Origin: an uncultured Gluconobacter sp.
Lineage (GTDB): Bacteria > Pseudomonadota > Alphaproteobacteria > Acetobacterales > Acetobacteraceae
Reading direction: 5' to 3'
Length of the DNA stretch: 23,643 bases
NCBI GenBank assembly: GCA_937880175.1
Contig: CALFLO010000137.1
Location: 1-23,643, forward strand
This document shows positions 1 through 7,988 of this stretch, piece after piece. The notes beneath the pieces are model-generated. The model saw only the letters and a list, made by a program, of their open reading frames with translations, did not search any database and was not told the origin of the DNA. How positions within the stretch are numbered: the first letter of the stretch is position 1; the number at the start of each line of letters is the position of its first letter. The translations under genes were made by a program, and so were the position numbers.

Positions 1-528
1 ATCTACACCTATTACCCGACCATTCTGCGCGGCAGCCATCACCTGACGCAGCAGGCCGTCTTCTGGCCGGTCACGCTCTACTGTCTTGGATCGTTTGGCG
101 GAAAGGTTTTCTGCGGCTGGCTGGCGGAACGCTTCGGGGAGGTCCGCGTGATGCTGAGCGCGCTGGTCGTTGTGATGTTGACGATCTGGCCGTTCCTGAG
201 CGCACCCGGCTGGAACATGCTGCTGGCCGCAGCCTTTGTCATGGGCGCGGCAGCCTCGGGCATCTTCGCGCTTGTTCCGCATTATCTGGCACAGCGTTTC
301 CCGTCCGATACGCGCAGCTTTGGCATGGGGCTGGGCTATGCGCTCGGCTCCATCGGACAGGGCATGGCACAGAAATTCGTGCCCATGTTTGGCCCGACGA
401 TCCTGACGCTGCCGCTGTCAGCGGAAATCTTCGTACTGAGCACCAGCCTCGTAACCGGCGCCATCGCCCTCATCCGCCCGAAAGAACTTCCGGGCGAACA
501 TATGGAAGGCGACGAGACGGCCTCTTAA
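1..528 (+). CDS. MFS transporter, C-terminal part (5' end outside window)
   Basis: The frame is open from base 1 and stops with TAA at 526-528, giving about 175 residues of the C-terminal half of a major facilitator superfamily permease in the inner membrane. The visible part holds four to five hydrophobic segments. The stretch GGKVFCGWLAERFG matches the conserved MFS loop pattern (G-x3-G-x3-D/E-R-x-G) between transmembrane helices. A later GMGLGYALGSIGQ segment fits the glycine-rich helices that line MFS pores. The tail after the last helix is short and acidic (GEHMEGDETAS). The substrate cannot be told from this fragment. The stop codon overlaps the stop of the convergent oxidoreductase gene by three bases inside a perfect hairpin. 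The family call is fairly safe; the role is unknown. Confidence 0.8.
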   Translation: MYTYYPTILRGSHHLTQQAVFWPVTLYCLGSFGGKVFCGWLAERFGEVRVMLSALVVVMLTIWPFLSAPGWNMLLAAAFVMGAAASGIFALVPHYLAQRFPSDTRSFGMGLGYALGSIGQGMAQKFVPMFGPTILTLPLSAEIFVLSTSLVTGAIALIRPKELPGEHMEGDETAS

Positions 529-538
529 AGAGAGGCCG
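518..538. terminator. Hairpin over the convergent stop codons of the MFS and oxidoreductase genes
   Basis: CGGCCTCT (518-525) and AGAGGCCG (531-538) are perfect 8-base inverted repeats around the loop TAAAG. The loop and its edge carry the stop codons of both converging genes (526-528 on plus, 525-527 on minus). No T-run follows on either strand, so it is not a textbook intrinsic terminator. It may protect 3' ends or stop transcription in both directions. Confidence 0.5.
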
Positions 539-2132
539 CCAGCCACTCCGCCGCCCGGATGCCGTCAATCCCGGCGGAGAGAATTCCACCGGCATAGCCA
601 GCCCCCTCGCCCGCGGGGAACAGACCGCGCAGTGTCGGGCTCTGGCCCTCACGGTCACGACGCAGACGGATGGGAGACGACGTGCGCGTCTCCACCCCTG
701 TCATGACCGCATCTTCCATGGAAAATCCGCGCAGCTTGCGTTCGAACTGAGGCAGGGCCTCACGAATGGCGTCCGTCACGAAAGCGGGCAGACACTGCGT
801 CAGATCCGTCGGCGTCACACCCGGCTGATAGGACGGGATGACCTCCCCCACCGACGTGGACGGACGCCCCGCCAGAAAATCACCGACCCGCTGGGCCGGC
901 GCGTTGTAATTGCTGCCACCGGCAACAAACGCAGCCTTCTCCCAATGCCGCTGGAAGGCCATACCCCCCAGAACGTCTTCCGGGAAATCCAGTTCGGGCT
1001 TCACCTCGACGACGATGCCGCTATTGGCATTGCGCTCGGCCCGCGAATACTGGCTCATTCCGTTGGTGACGACCTGCCCTTCCTCGGACGTCGCCGCCAC
1101 GACCTGCCCGCCAGGACACATGCAGAATGAATAGACCGCACGACCATTCGAGGCATGATGGACGAGCTTGTAGTCCGCCGCTCCCAGCATTTCATGCCCG
1201 GCGCTGGCCCCGAAACGGGCCACGTCGATCACCGATTGCGGATGTTCGATCCGTACGCCGATGGAGAATGGCTTGGCGTCCATTTCCACCTGCGCCTCAC
1301 GCAGCATCTCGAACGTGTCACGCGCCGAATGTCCGACCGCCAGAATGACACGCTCGGCCGGCAGCGTTTCGCCATTGGACAGATGCAGGCCACGCAGACG
1401 GCGCTCCGTGCCTTCACCTTCCATTTCAAACCCTTCAACGCGGGTCTCGAAACAGTATTCGCCACCGAGACGCTCGATTTCGGCGCGGATGAACATGACC
1501 ATCGTAACCAGCCGGAACGTGCCGATATGCGGTTTGGAGAGAGTCAGGATTTCTTCCGGCGCACCTGCCCGCACGAATTCTTCCAGAACATGTCGTCCCA
1601 GATTTCGTGGGTCCGAAACGCCAGAATAAAGCTTGCCGTCCGAGAACGTCCCGGCTCCACCTTCGCCGAACTGGACGTTGCTCTCAGGCGTCAGAACCGA
1701 CTTGCGCCACAGGGCGAACGTATCGACCGTCCGCGCCTTCACGTCCTTGCCACGCTCGATGATGATGGGTTTCAGACCCGCCTGCGCCAGCGTGAGCGCC
1801 GCCATGATCCCGCATGGCCCCGCACCGATCACGACCGGGCGTGGCATCCCTTCCGGCAGCTTCGCTTCGGGCGGATGATAGGTTGTGTCCGGCGTCAGAC
1901 GCACATGCTGGTCATGCTCGTGGGCGGCAAGAACAGCGCTTTCGTCCGCAACGTCGCAGTCCACATTATAGACCAGAACAATATGACCGCGCTTGCGGGC
2001 GTCATATCCGCGACGCGCCACGGTCAGGCTCTTCAGATCTTCGGATGGAATATTCAGACGCGCGAGCACGGCTTCGCGCAGCGCCTCCGCCGGGTGCTCC
2101 AGCGGCAGGCGCAGTTCAGTAATGCGGATCAT
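525..2132 (-). CDS. FAD-dependent oxidoreductase, COG2509-like
   Basis: A 535-residue protein with an N-terminal domain of about 95 residues that includes ARRGYDARKRGHI, a pattern typical of the uncharacterised COG2509 FAD-dependent dehydrogenases. A Rossmann dinucleotide-binding motif follows: GAGPCG at residues 103-108, ending in an acidic residue at E127 (IIIERG) for the FAD ribose. Near the C-terminus, FPAGEGAGYAGGILSAG is the second FAD-contact motif of this group. It should be a soluble cytoplasmic flavoprotein; the substrate is unknown for the family. The start is ATG at 2130-2132, which overlaps the stop of the UPF0114 gene by one base (TGATG). This implies translational coupling and favours this start. 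It is probably the last gene of a three-gene minus-strand transcript. Confidence 0.85.
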   Translation of the reverse strand: MIRITELRLPLEHPAEALREAVLARLNIPSEDLKSLTVARRGYDARKRGHIVLVYNVDCDVADESAVLAAHEHDQHVRLTPDTTYHPPEAKLPEGMPRPVVIGAGPCGIMAALTLAQAGLKPIIIERGKDVKARTVDTFALWRKSVLTPESNVQFGEGGAGTFSDGKLYSGVSDPRNLGRHVLEEFVRAGAPEEILTLSKPHIGTFRLVTMVMFIRAEIERLGGEYCFETRVEGFEMEGEGTERRLRGLHLSNGETLPAERVILAVGHSARDTFEMLREAQVEMDAKPFSIGVRIEHPQSVIDVARFGASAGHEMLGAADYKLVHHASNGRAVYSFCMCPGGQVVAATSEEGQVVTNGMSQYSRAERNANSGIVVEVKPELDFPEDVLGGMAFQRHWEKAAFVAGGSNYNAPAQRVGDFLAGRPSTSVGEVIPSYQPGVTPTDLTQCLPAFVTDAIREALPQFERKLRGFSMEDAVMTGVETRTSSPIRLRRDREGQSPTLRGLFPAGEGAGYAGGILSAGIDGIRAAEWLAASL

Positions 2133-2758
2133 CAGTGGTGTCCGTTTCCTGACATGTCTGCTGCTTTAGAGACTGGCGGGGCAGGATCAGCATGATGCGT
2201 GTCCGGCGAGCCTTCCATGATCCGGTCCATGATGGCCATCAGCACACCGGAGACGACGAAGGCAAGATGGATGCCCACGCTCCATTCCAGAGCGCGCGTC
2301 GACGTCTCGTCCACGCGGATGAAGTCCGCCAGCACATGGATCGCGGACATCGCCACGATCGAGGCCATCAGCTTGATCTTGATGTCCCCGAACGTGACAT
2401 GGCCGATCCAGCTCGGATAATCTTCATGCGTGCGGATATCGAGGCGGGAGACGAAGTTCTCGTAGCCCGAAAACATGACGATCAGCAGCAGATTGGCCAG
2501 CAGGACCAGATCGATCAGGTCCAGCACGCCAACGAACACGTCGTCAAAATCCAGACCCGTCGCCTTCAGCACCAGCCCGATAAGCTGCTGGAAGAATTTG
2601 AACGCCACCAGCAGCAGCCCGACCGTCAGGCCGAAATAGAGCGGCGCGGCAATCCAGCGCGTGGCAAAGAACGCACGCTCCATGAAGCCTTCCGCACGGC
2701 CGAAACTGCCTGTGCGTCGCTTGGACTGAGGGTCGGGAGAAGGAGAGGAAGTCGTCAT
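2132..2758 (-). CDS. UPF0114 family membrane protein (YqhA-like)
   Basis: A 208-residue predicted inner-membrane protein with four hydrophobic segments: about residues 35-60, 75-97, 125-150 and 160-180. The stretches RWIAAPLYFGL, DLVLLANLLLIVMFSGYENFVS and WIGHVTFGDIKIKLMASI are the recognisable core of the UPF0114/YqhA family, whose function is not established. The N-terminal 25 residues and the His-ending C-terminal tail (SGNGHH) are polar extensions. The start has a good ribosome site (AGAGAGGAAGC before ATG). It lies 64 bases downstream of the DJ-1-like gene and overlaps the oxidoreductase start by one base, so the three genes are likely co-transcribed. The family call is strong; a physiological role should not be assigned. 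Confidence 0.88.
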   Translation of the reverse strand: MTTSSPSPDPQSKRRTGSFGRAEGFMERAFFATRWIAAPLYFGLTVGLLLVAFKFFQQLIGLVLKATGLDFDDVFVGVLDLIDLVLLANLLLIVMFSGYENFVSRLDIRTHEDYPSWIGHVTFGDIKIKLMASIVAMSAIHVLADFIRVDETSTRALEWSVGIHLAFVVSGVLMAIMDRIMEGSPDTHHADPAPPVSKAADMSGNGHH

Positions 2759-2822
2759 GCTTCCTCTCTACGATTTCAGGCCGCGTTTCGCCACAGTGTT
2801 GTGAACGCCGGGCGTGAATCCC

Positions 2823-3404
2823 TTACGGTGTGATCTGCGTGCCCAGAACCTTGAGGAACTGCCCGATCCAGGCCGGGTGCGCAGGCCAGGCCGGACCCGT
2901 CACGAACTGACCGTCCGTCACCGCACCATCCATCGGAATGGACTGGTATTCGGCACCGGCGAGCAGCACTTCCGCACGGCAGGCCGGATAGGCCGAAATC
3001 TTTTTACCCTTGATGACACCTGCCGCGGCCAGAAGCTGCGGACCGTGGCACACGGCGGCCACCGGCTTGCCGCTCTCGACAAAAGCCCGAACCAGATCCA
3101 GCACGCTCTCGTCGGTGCTGAGCTGTTCCGGCGCACGTCCGCCCGGAATGACCAACGCGTCATAGGCATCAGCCGTCACGCCCGCATAGGTCGCATTCAG
3201 CGTGAAATTATGGCCGCGCTTTTCGGTATAGGTCTGATGGCCTTCGAAGTCATGAATGGCCGTGGCGACCTGTTCCCCGGCCTTCTTGCCCGGTGAAACG
3301 ACGTCCACCTTGTGCCCGACCAGAAGCAGCATCTGGAACGGCACCATGATTTCGTAATCCTCGACGAAATCACCCGCGATGATGAGAATACGCTTTTCAG
3401 CCAT
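2823..3404 (-). CDS. DJ-1/PfpI family protein
   Basis: A 193-residue single-domain member of the DJ-1/PfpI class I glutamine amidotransferase-like superfamily. The nucleophile elbow is AVCHGPQ, with the candidate catalytic Cys119 and adjacent His120. The glutamate that usually pairs with it lies in GDFVEDYE (E15 or E18), and IPGGRAPEQL is the conserved strand-loop before the elbow. Members act as proteases, glyoxalases/deglycases or chaperones, and sequence alone does not choose between these. I chose ATG at 3402-3404 (MAEKRILIIAGDF) because family members start close to this strand and AAGGA lies ten bases upstream. An ATG at 3425 with AGGA seven bases upstream is a real alternative and would add seven residues. 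It is probably first in the minus-strand transcript with the UPF0114 and oxidoreductase genes. Confidence 0.85.
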   Translation of the reverse strand: MAEKRILIIAGDFVEDYEIMVPFQMLLLVGHKVDVVSPGKKAGEQVATAIHDFEGHQTYTEKRGHNFTLNATYAGVTADAYDALVIPGGRAPEQLSTDESVLDLVRAFVESGKPVAAVCHGPQLLAAAGVIKGKKISAYPACRAEVLLAGAEYQSIPMDGAVTDGQFVTGPAWPAHPAWIGQFLKVLGTQITP

Positions 3405-3563
3405 CGTCTCTTTATCCTTCTTCATATGCACATCCTGACGCATCAGGAGCGCTGCCGTTCATCGGGGGCACGACACCATGCCTCGTACGGTTCGGCAATA
3501 GATATGGGATGGTCGGACGACATGCAGTAAGGTCATGTTTCAATTCTCACAGCACTGGCCTCC
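3405..3563. promoter_or_regulatory. Divergent intergenic region, DJ-1-like and CDF genes
   Basis: This region must hold outward promoters for the minus-strand DJ-1 group and the plus-strand CDF pair. I found no convincing sigma-70 boxes and no clear Zur- or Fur-type palindrome by eye. The call rests on divergent gene layout only. Confidence 0.3.
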
Positions 3564-4613
3564 ATGACCTCAGATCCCCATCACGACTGCGCCTGCGATC
3601 ACGATCATCATGATGCGTCCGCCCCCCATGAGCATCACGCGCATGACCATGCGGGCCACGATCATGGCGACCATGACCACGACCATTGCGACGGGCACAG
3701 TCATGGTTTCGGATTCGGGCACCATCACGTTCATGCCCCCGCCAGCTTCGGCATGGCCTTCGCCATCGGCATCGCCCTGAACACGGCCTATGTCGCGGGT
3801 GAGGCTCTATGGGGCTTCTGGGCGCACTCGGTCTCCCTGCTGGCCGATGCCGGACACAACCTGTCTGACGTGCTCGGCCTCGCCGGGGCCTGGCTGGCTC
3901 AGGTTCTGGCCACGCGCCCGTCCAGCGCCCGCTTTACCTATGGCCTACGCCGCTCAACGATCCTTTCAGCGCTCGCAAACGCCATGATCCTGCTGCTCGT
4001 GACCGGTGGCATCGTCTGGGAATCCGTCCTGCGCCTGTTTTCGCACCAGAATGTGCAGGGCGAGATCATCAGTTGGGTCGCACTCGTCGGGATTGCCGTG
4101 AACGCCGTGACGGCCCTGCTCTTCATGAAAGGTGCGTCCAGCGATCTCAACATCCGGGGCGCCTTCCTGCATATGGCGGCCGATGCGGTCATGGCCTTCT
4201 CGGTCGTCATCGCGGGGCTGCTGATCTCGTTTACGGGCTACACGATCATCGATCCGATCATGAGCCTGATCGTGTCGGTTTCCATCGTGATCGGGACATG
4301 GTCTCTGCTGCGGAGCTCGCTGGATCTGGCGCTTGATGCCGTCCCGGCGGGGATCGACCCTGAAGTCGTACAGAGTGCCCTTCTGTCGCTCGATGGCGTG
4401 TCCGGACTGCACCATCTGCACATCTGGGCCATGAGCACGACCGAGACAGCGCTGACCGTCCATCTCGTCTGCGATCCGACGAAACCCGTCAGCACGGATC
4501 TGGTCATCGCACGCGCAGCCGAACTCGTCCGGACGCGTTTTGACATCGCCCATCCCACTTTTCAGCTTGAAACACAGCCCTCGGTCTGCGACACGCACCA
4601 GCCCTGCTGCTGA
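3564..4613 (+). CDS. Cation diffusion facilitator, His-rich (zinc-type)
   Basis: A 349-residue CDF family metal/proton antiporter expected in the inner membrane, exporting Zn2+ or a similar divalent ion. Residues 6-58 are an extreme His/Asp-rich cytoplasmic tail, likely a metal buffer. Six membrane helices follow from about residue 62. Both halves of the transport site are canonical: H98xxxD102 in helix 2 (LLADAGHNLSD) and H203xxxD207 in helix 5 (HMAADAV). A C-terminal cytoplasmic domain of about 80 residues contains HHLHIWAMS and ends in CDTHQPCC, another potential metal ligand cluster. The layout resembles CzcD/DmeF-type exporters. ATG at 3564 has no visible Shine-Dalgarno sequence, so the start or its initiation mode is less certain. 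The second CDF begins ten bases after the stop. Confidence 0.92.
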   Translation: MTSDPHHDCACDHDHHDASAPHEHHAHDHAGHDHGDHDHDHCDGHSHGFGFGHHHVHAPASFGMAFAIGIALNTAYVAGEALWGFWAHSVSLLADAGHNLSDVLGLAGAWLAQVLATRPSSARFTYGLRRSTILSALANAMILLLVTGGIVWESVLRLFSHQNVQGEIISWVALVGIAVNAVTALLFMKGASSDLNIRGAFLHMAADAVMAFSVVIAGLLISFTGYTIIDPIMSLIVSVSIVIGTWSLLRSSLDLALDAVPAGIDPEVVQSALLSLDGVSGLHHLHIWAMSTTETALTVHLVCDPTKPVSTDLVIARAAELVRTRFDIAHPTFQLETQPSVCDTHQPCC

Positions 4614-4622
4614 GGACCTGTC

Positions 4623-5516
4623 ATGACATCCACCCGCATCAAGGTCGCCCGCGCCTCCATCGCGCTGAGTGTGGTGGTGCTGGCCATCAAATATGCCGCC
4701 TATCTGGTCTCGGGATCGGAAGCCCTGCTTTCGGACGCGATCGAGACCATCCTGAATGTCGTCGCAGCCGTCGGTACGCTCTGGGCCATGTCCGTCGCGG
4801 CCCTGCCTGCCGATGACAATCATCCCTATGGCCACGGCAAGGCGGAATATCTTTCCGCCGTTATCGAAGGCGTGCTCGTCGTCCTCACGGCCATTGGCAT
4901 TCTGGTCATCGCCATCCATGACTGGCGCCACCCCGAGCCGGTCAATGCCCCCTTCTATGGCGTGGCGCTCAATGCGCTGGCCGGGCTGGTCAATCTGGCC
5001 TGGGGCCGCATTCTGATCACGGTGGGGCGCAAGCAGTCGTCGCAGGCGCTTCAGGCCGCAGGCGAGCACGTTGTCTCGGACGTCTGGGCCACAGTGGCTC
5101 TCGTGATCGGCGTCTCGCTGATCCCGCTGCTCAAATGGGACCGTCTTGATGCCGTACTGTCCGCGCTGGTCGCGCTTAACGTCATGCGCGCGGGCTTCTC
5201 CATGATGAAGCACTCCCTGTCCGGCCTGATGGACGAAGCCCCCTCGCCGGAGCAGATGGACGCGGTCAAGGCCGTCATCTCCGAGAGCGCCACCGGTGCC
5301 CTCGAGGCTCATGACCTGCGCATCCGCAAGGTCGGCGCACTGTCCTTCGTGGAATTCCACCTCGTGGTTCCGAGCGCACTGACGGTTCATGACGCTCACG
5401 AAATCTGCGACCAGATCGAGGCCGCCATCCGCTCCGAACTCGGCCGTGCCTCCATCCACATCCATGTCGAACCCGAGGACAAAGCCAAGCATTCCGGCGC
5501 GCTCGTCCTGAGCTGA
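4623..5516 (+). CDS. Cation diffusion facilitator, FieF-like with altered metal site
   Basis: A 297-residue CDF protein, six helices plus cytoplasmic domain, without a His-rich tail. The signature PADDNHPYGHGKAE (residues 62-75) aligns it with the FieF branch. Counting back from this block, the helix-2 metal pair (FieF D45 and D49) falls on E41 and N45, giving ExxxN; the helix-5 pair is intact as H149xxxD153 (HVVSDV). It may therefore have a different ion preference or act as a partner subunit. I have seen similar LLSDAxE-x3-N forms in other proteobacterial CDFs, so this may mark a subfamily, not a broken gene. It lies nine bases after the first CDF and is very likely co-transcribed with it. 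The C-terminal domain (about 210-297) has the family's alpha-beta pattern including VGALSFVEFHL. Confidence 0.9.
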   Translation: MTSTRIKVARASIALSVVVLAIKYAAYLVSGSEALLSDAIETILNVVAAVGTLWAMSVAALPADDNHPYGHGKAEYLSAVIEGVLVVLTAIGILVIAIHDWRHPEPVNAPFYGVALNALAGLVNLAWGRILITVGRKQSSQALQAAGEHVVSDVWATVALVIGVSLIPLLKWDRLDAVLSALVALNVMRAGFSMMKHSLSGLMDEAPSPEQMDAVKAVISESATGALEAHDLRIRKVGALSFVEFHLVVPSALTVHDAHEICDQIEAAIRSELGRASIHIHVEPEDKAKHSGALVLS

Positions 5517-5524
5517 CCTCAAAC

Positions 5525-5555
5525 TGCGGAGAATCCGCACCAGACTGTGCGGTTT
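5525..5555 (+). terminator. Candidate terminator after the CDF pair, with alternative hairpin
   Basis: CCGCAC (5535-5540) pairs perfectly with GTGCGG (5547-5552) around a six-base loop and is followed by TTT (5553-5555), 19 bases after the second CDF stop. The left arm can instead pair upstream: TGCGGA (5525-5530) with TCCGCA (5534-5539). The U-tract is short, so strength is uncertain. Confidence 0.45.
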
Positions 5556-5711
5556 ATGACACAGCCGGAGACGGATTCAGGTGCCTGCGCCCCGGGGCTC
5601 AAGAACCCTTGACCCCTTTCCCGCGTTAATGGCAGGTGCAGAACATCAGCGCACGGGCCTGAACCGGGCGTATCTTCCACAAACCGCCCCTCCTTCCCGG
5701 ACGTCCGAATA

Positions 5712-7154
5712 TTGGCTGATACACCGCCTCCTTCTCCCGTTGCCGCCGTCCCTCCCGAGCCACCGGCCCCGGATACACGTGCTTCGCAGCACGCCATGCG
5801 CCGCAAGGACCGCATCCTGCATCTGCGACGCTCGGCCAAGGTGACGACTCACCAGTGGCGGCGCACGGCGGTCTACTGGCTGGGGGCGGTGCTGGTGGGC
5901 ATCGTGGCGGTGCTATTCGCGCGACTGGGCGACTGGGCAGCCGGTGTGCGCCATCACATCGTGGCCTGGCATCCTGCTGCCATGCTGGTCGTGGCTCCTG
6001 TGGGTCTGGCGCTCATCACCTGGGCGACGCGCACCATCTTCAAGGGCGCGCAGGGCTCCGGCATTCCGCAAACCATCGCGACGCTGCATATCGAAAACGT
6101 CGCCGTCGTGGACCGGGTGCTGTCGCTCAAGACGTCCCTCGGCAAGATCCTGCTAACGTCTTTCGGACTGATCTGCGGCGCCTCCATCGGGCGTGAAGGC
6201 CCGAGCGTGCAGGTCGGCGCATCCATCATGCACGCCTTTTCGCGTCTGCTCGGGCAGTCAAACATTACCGCCCGGCGCAGCATGATCCTGGCGGGGGGCG
6301 CGGCTGGCATGGCCGCCGCCTTCAACACGCCGCTTGCGGGCATCATGTTCGCCATCGAGGAACTTTCTCACTCTTTCGAGCAGAAGACTTCGGGCCGCAC
6401 CCTGACCGTCGTGGTCCTGTCCGGCGTCACCGCCATCGCGCTGATCGGGAACTACACCTATTTCGGCCATGCGGACGTGGACGTTCCGGTCGGCACGGCA
6501 TGGATCGCGGTCCTGACCTGCGGCATTCTCGGTGGCCTTGCGGGGGGCAGCTTCTCGGCCATTCTCATCAAGGCCTCACGCGGTATTCCTGGCCGCGTCG
6601 GACAGTTCGCCGCCACCCGCCCGATCGCCTTTGCGGCGGTCTGCGGCTTTATTCTCGCGCTGATTGGACTTGTCTCGAAAGGGGCGACCTACGGTACGGG
6701 TTACGATCAGGCCCGCGCCATTTTCAACGGCACCGAGCACTACCCGGCCTCATTCTTCATCCTCAAATATCTGGCGATGATCGTGTCCTATTGCTCCGGC
6801 ATTCCGGGCGGCATGTTCGCACCCTCGCTCGCCATCGGCGCGGGGATCGGTGGCTGGGTGGAGCAGTTCCTGCCACACACCACGCCCGGCGCAGTCGTGC
6901 TGCTCGGCACCGTGGCGTATTTCTGCGGCATGTCGCAGTCCCCGCTGACCGCGACGATCATCGTCATGGAAATGTGCGACAACCAGCAGGTCACGCTGGC
7001 GCTGCTGGCCACGTCCTTTCTGGCCTTCGGTGTGTCGAAGATGATCTGCCCGCATTCGCTTTACAGCAGTCTGGCGGACCGTTTCATGGAAGCCAATGAC
7101 CGTGGCGCCCATCACAATCATCCACCGCCTACAGACAAAAAGCCGACGCCCTGA
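5712..7154 (+). CDS. ClC family H+/Cl- exchanger
   Basis: A ClC-type chloride transporter, 480 residues from a TTG at 5712 or 452 from ATG at 5796. No candidate start has a good Shine-Dalgarno sequence; the extra N-terminus is Pro/Ala-rich. All anion-selectivity elements are present (TTG numbering): GSGIP at 115-119, GREGP at 160-164 with the gating glutamate E162, and GGMFAPSLAIG in the second half. Near the C-terminus HSLYSSL supplies the pore tyrosine (E. coli Tyr445 equivalent). E217 in FAIEEL corresponds to the internal proton glutamate (E. coli E203), which points to a proton-coupled exchanger, not a channel. In bacteria such exchangers are linked to extreme acid resistance, which would suit an organism that acidifies its medium (inference). 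No CBS domains follow; the tail is hydrophilic. Confidence 0.92.
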   Translation: MADTPPPSPVAAVPPEPPAPDTRASQHAMRRKDRILHLRRSAKVTTHQWRRTAVYWLGAVLVGIVAVLFARLGDWAAGVRHHIVAWHPAAMLVVAPVGLALITWATRTIFKGAQGSGIPQTIATLHIENVAVVDRVLSLKTSLGKILLTSFGLICGASIGREGPSVQVGASIMHAFSRLLGQSNITARRSMILAGGAAGMAAAFNTPLAGIMFAIEELSHSFEQKTSGRTLTVVVLSGVTAIALIGNYTYFGHADVDVPVGTAWIAVLTCGILGGLAGGSFSAILIKASRGIPGRVGQFAATRPIAFAAVCGFILALIGLVSKGATYGTGYDQARAIFNGTEHYPASFFILKYLAMIVSYCSGIPGGMFAPSLAIGAGIGGWVEQFLPHTTPGAVVLLGTVAYFCGMSQSPLTATIIVMEMCDNQQVTLALLATSFLAFGVSKMICPHSLYSSLADRFMEANDRGAHHNHPPPTDKKPTP

Positions 7155-7171
7155 TCCTTCAGCGCGTCGGC
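7137..7171 (-). terminator. Intrinsic terminator of the acid phosphatase gene, inside the ClC 3' end
   Basis: GCCGACGC (7142-7149) and GCGTCGGC (7164-7171) are perfect 8-base inverted repeats. On the minus strand the hairpin is followed at once by five T (complement of 7137-7141), a classic rho-independent terminator, starting eight bases beyond the phosphatase stop. It overlaps the last codons and stop of the ClC gene on the plus strand. Confidence 0.8.
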
Positions 7172-7178
7172 CAAGGCT

Positions 7179-7988
7179 TTACTGTTCGCTGAGAACAGAG
7201 TGCATCGCGGCATCCTGCTCTACAGCGCATTCGCCCGCTTCAGGAGCCGCAGCGCTCCCCTGCATCGCCAGCAGTTCCCGCCGCGCCGCCGCCAGATCGT
7301 CCTGAAGCTCCGGCTGGGCCAGAAGCACGTCCATAAGCGAGGACGCGTTCAGATAACCGGCCTGAACGTCGGACTTCCAGTGCGCGCCGCAGACGATCCG
7401 GCTTTCCCCGAACACGCGCCCGCGCTGAAGAATGGCCGAGGCATGTTCAGGCATCAGATGCGCCAGAAGCAGCGCCATTCCGTATCCTGCCGTCGTATGC
7501 CCGGACGGATAGGATGAATGCAGCCCCAGCCCTTCGGGAGACGTGCAGATCGGCAGGTTCGTACCAACGAACGGCCGCGTGCGATGCCAGTATTTCTTGA
7601 CCTCCGATGTGCGGTGTCCAACGGCATGACGGATCCGTTCCAGCACACGCGCCAGATGCGGCGCCTTCGTCAGATCGATCTCGAATCCCGAGGCACAGGA
7701 GAAATCGCGGACCAGATGTGCCGGATCCAGATCCGCATCGCTCTGCGCCAGCTTCCAGCGCGGCGTATCCTTCAGCGCGCGCGTTGCACGGAACACCCGG
7801 TCGTCATCAAGCTGCGCAGCACTGCCGGGCACCGGAGGCGGAGCCAGAACGAGACGCTCGTCCGGAGCCGCGCTGTCGGGCAGAATGCTGCCCTGAACGG
7901 TAGCTGTCGTATTCGCCGCAGGCGTGCAGGCAGAAAGAACAGTCGCACACAGAAGCAGCGCAACGGGCAGACGGGGAGCAGGACGCAT
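7179..7988 (-). CDS. Class A acid phosphatase-like PAP2 family lipoprotein
   Basis: A 269-residue PAP2-superfamily phosphatase. The N-terminus is a lipoprotein signal peptide with lipobox LSAC and lipidated Cys21, so it should be membrane-anchored in the periplasm. The three-part vanadate-phosphatase signature is complete: K131-x6-R138P139 (KKYWHRTRP), P161SGH164, and S196R-x5-H203-x3-D207 (SRIVCGAHWKSD). These match class A non-specific acid phosphatases (PhoC/PhoN type), including length and spacing. The likely role is phosphate release from periplasmic phosphomonoesters; the lipid anchor is less usual because many relatives are soluble. The start ATG at 7986-7988 fits the signal peptide, although its ribosome site is weak. 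It is transcribed alone, convergent with the ClC gene, and has a strong terminator. Confidence 0.9.
   Translation of the reverse strand: MRPAPRLPVALLLCATVLSACTPAANTTATVQGSILPDSAAPDERLVLAPPPVPGSAAQLDDDRVFRATRALKDTPRWKLAQSDADLDPAHLVRDFSCASGFEIDLTKAPHLARVLERIRHAVGHRTSEVKKYWHRTRPFVGTNLPICTSPEGLGLHSSYPSGHTTAGYGMALLLAHLMPEHASAILQRGRVFGESRIVCGAHWKSDVQAGYLNASSLMDVLLAQPELQDDLAAARRELLAMQGSAAAPEAGECAVEQDAAMHSVLSEQ

Noticed and set aside
1155..2195. Plus-strand open frame of 346 codons opposite the FAD oxidoreductase
   Set aside because: The minus-strand protein has a clear Rossmann motif, whereas this translation is R/H/Q-rich without motifs.
3966..5540. Long minus-strand open frame of 524 codons antisense to both CDF genes
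   Set aside because: It opposes two clear transporter genes and its translation is low-complexity D/G/R/H/Q-rich with no domain. It reflects the codon bias of the real genes.
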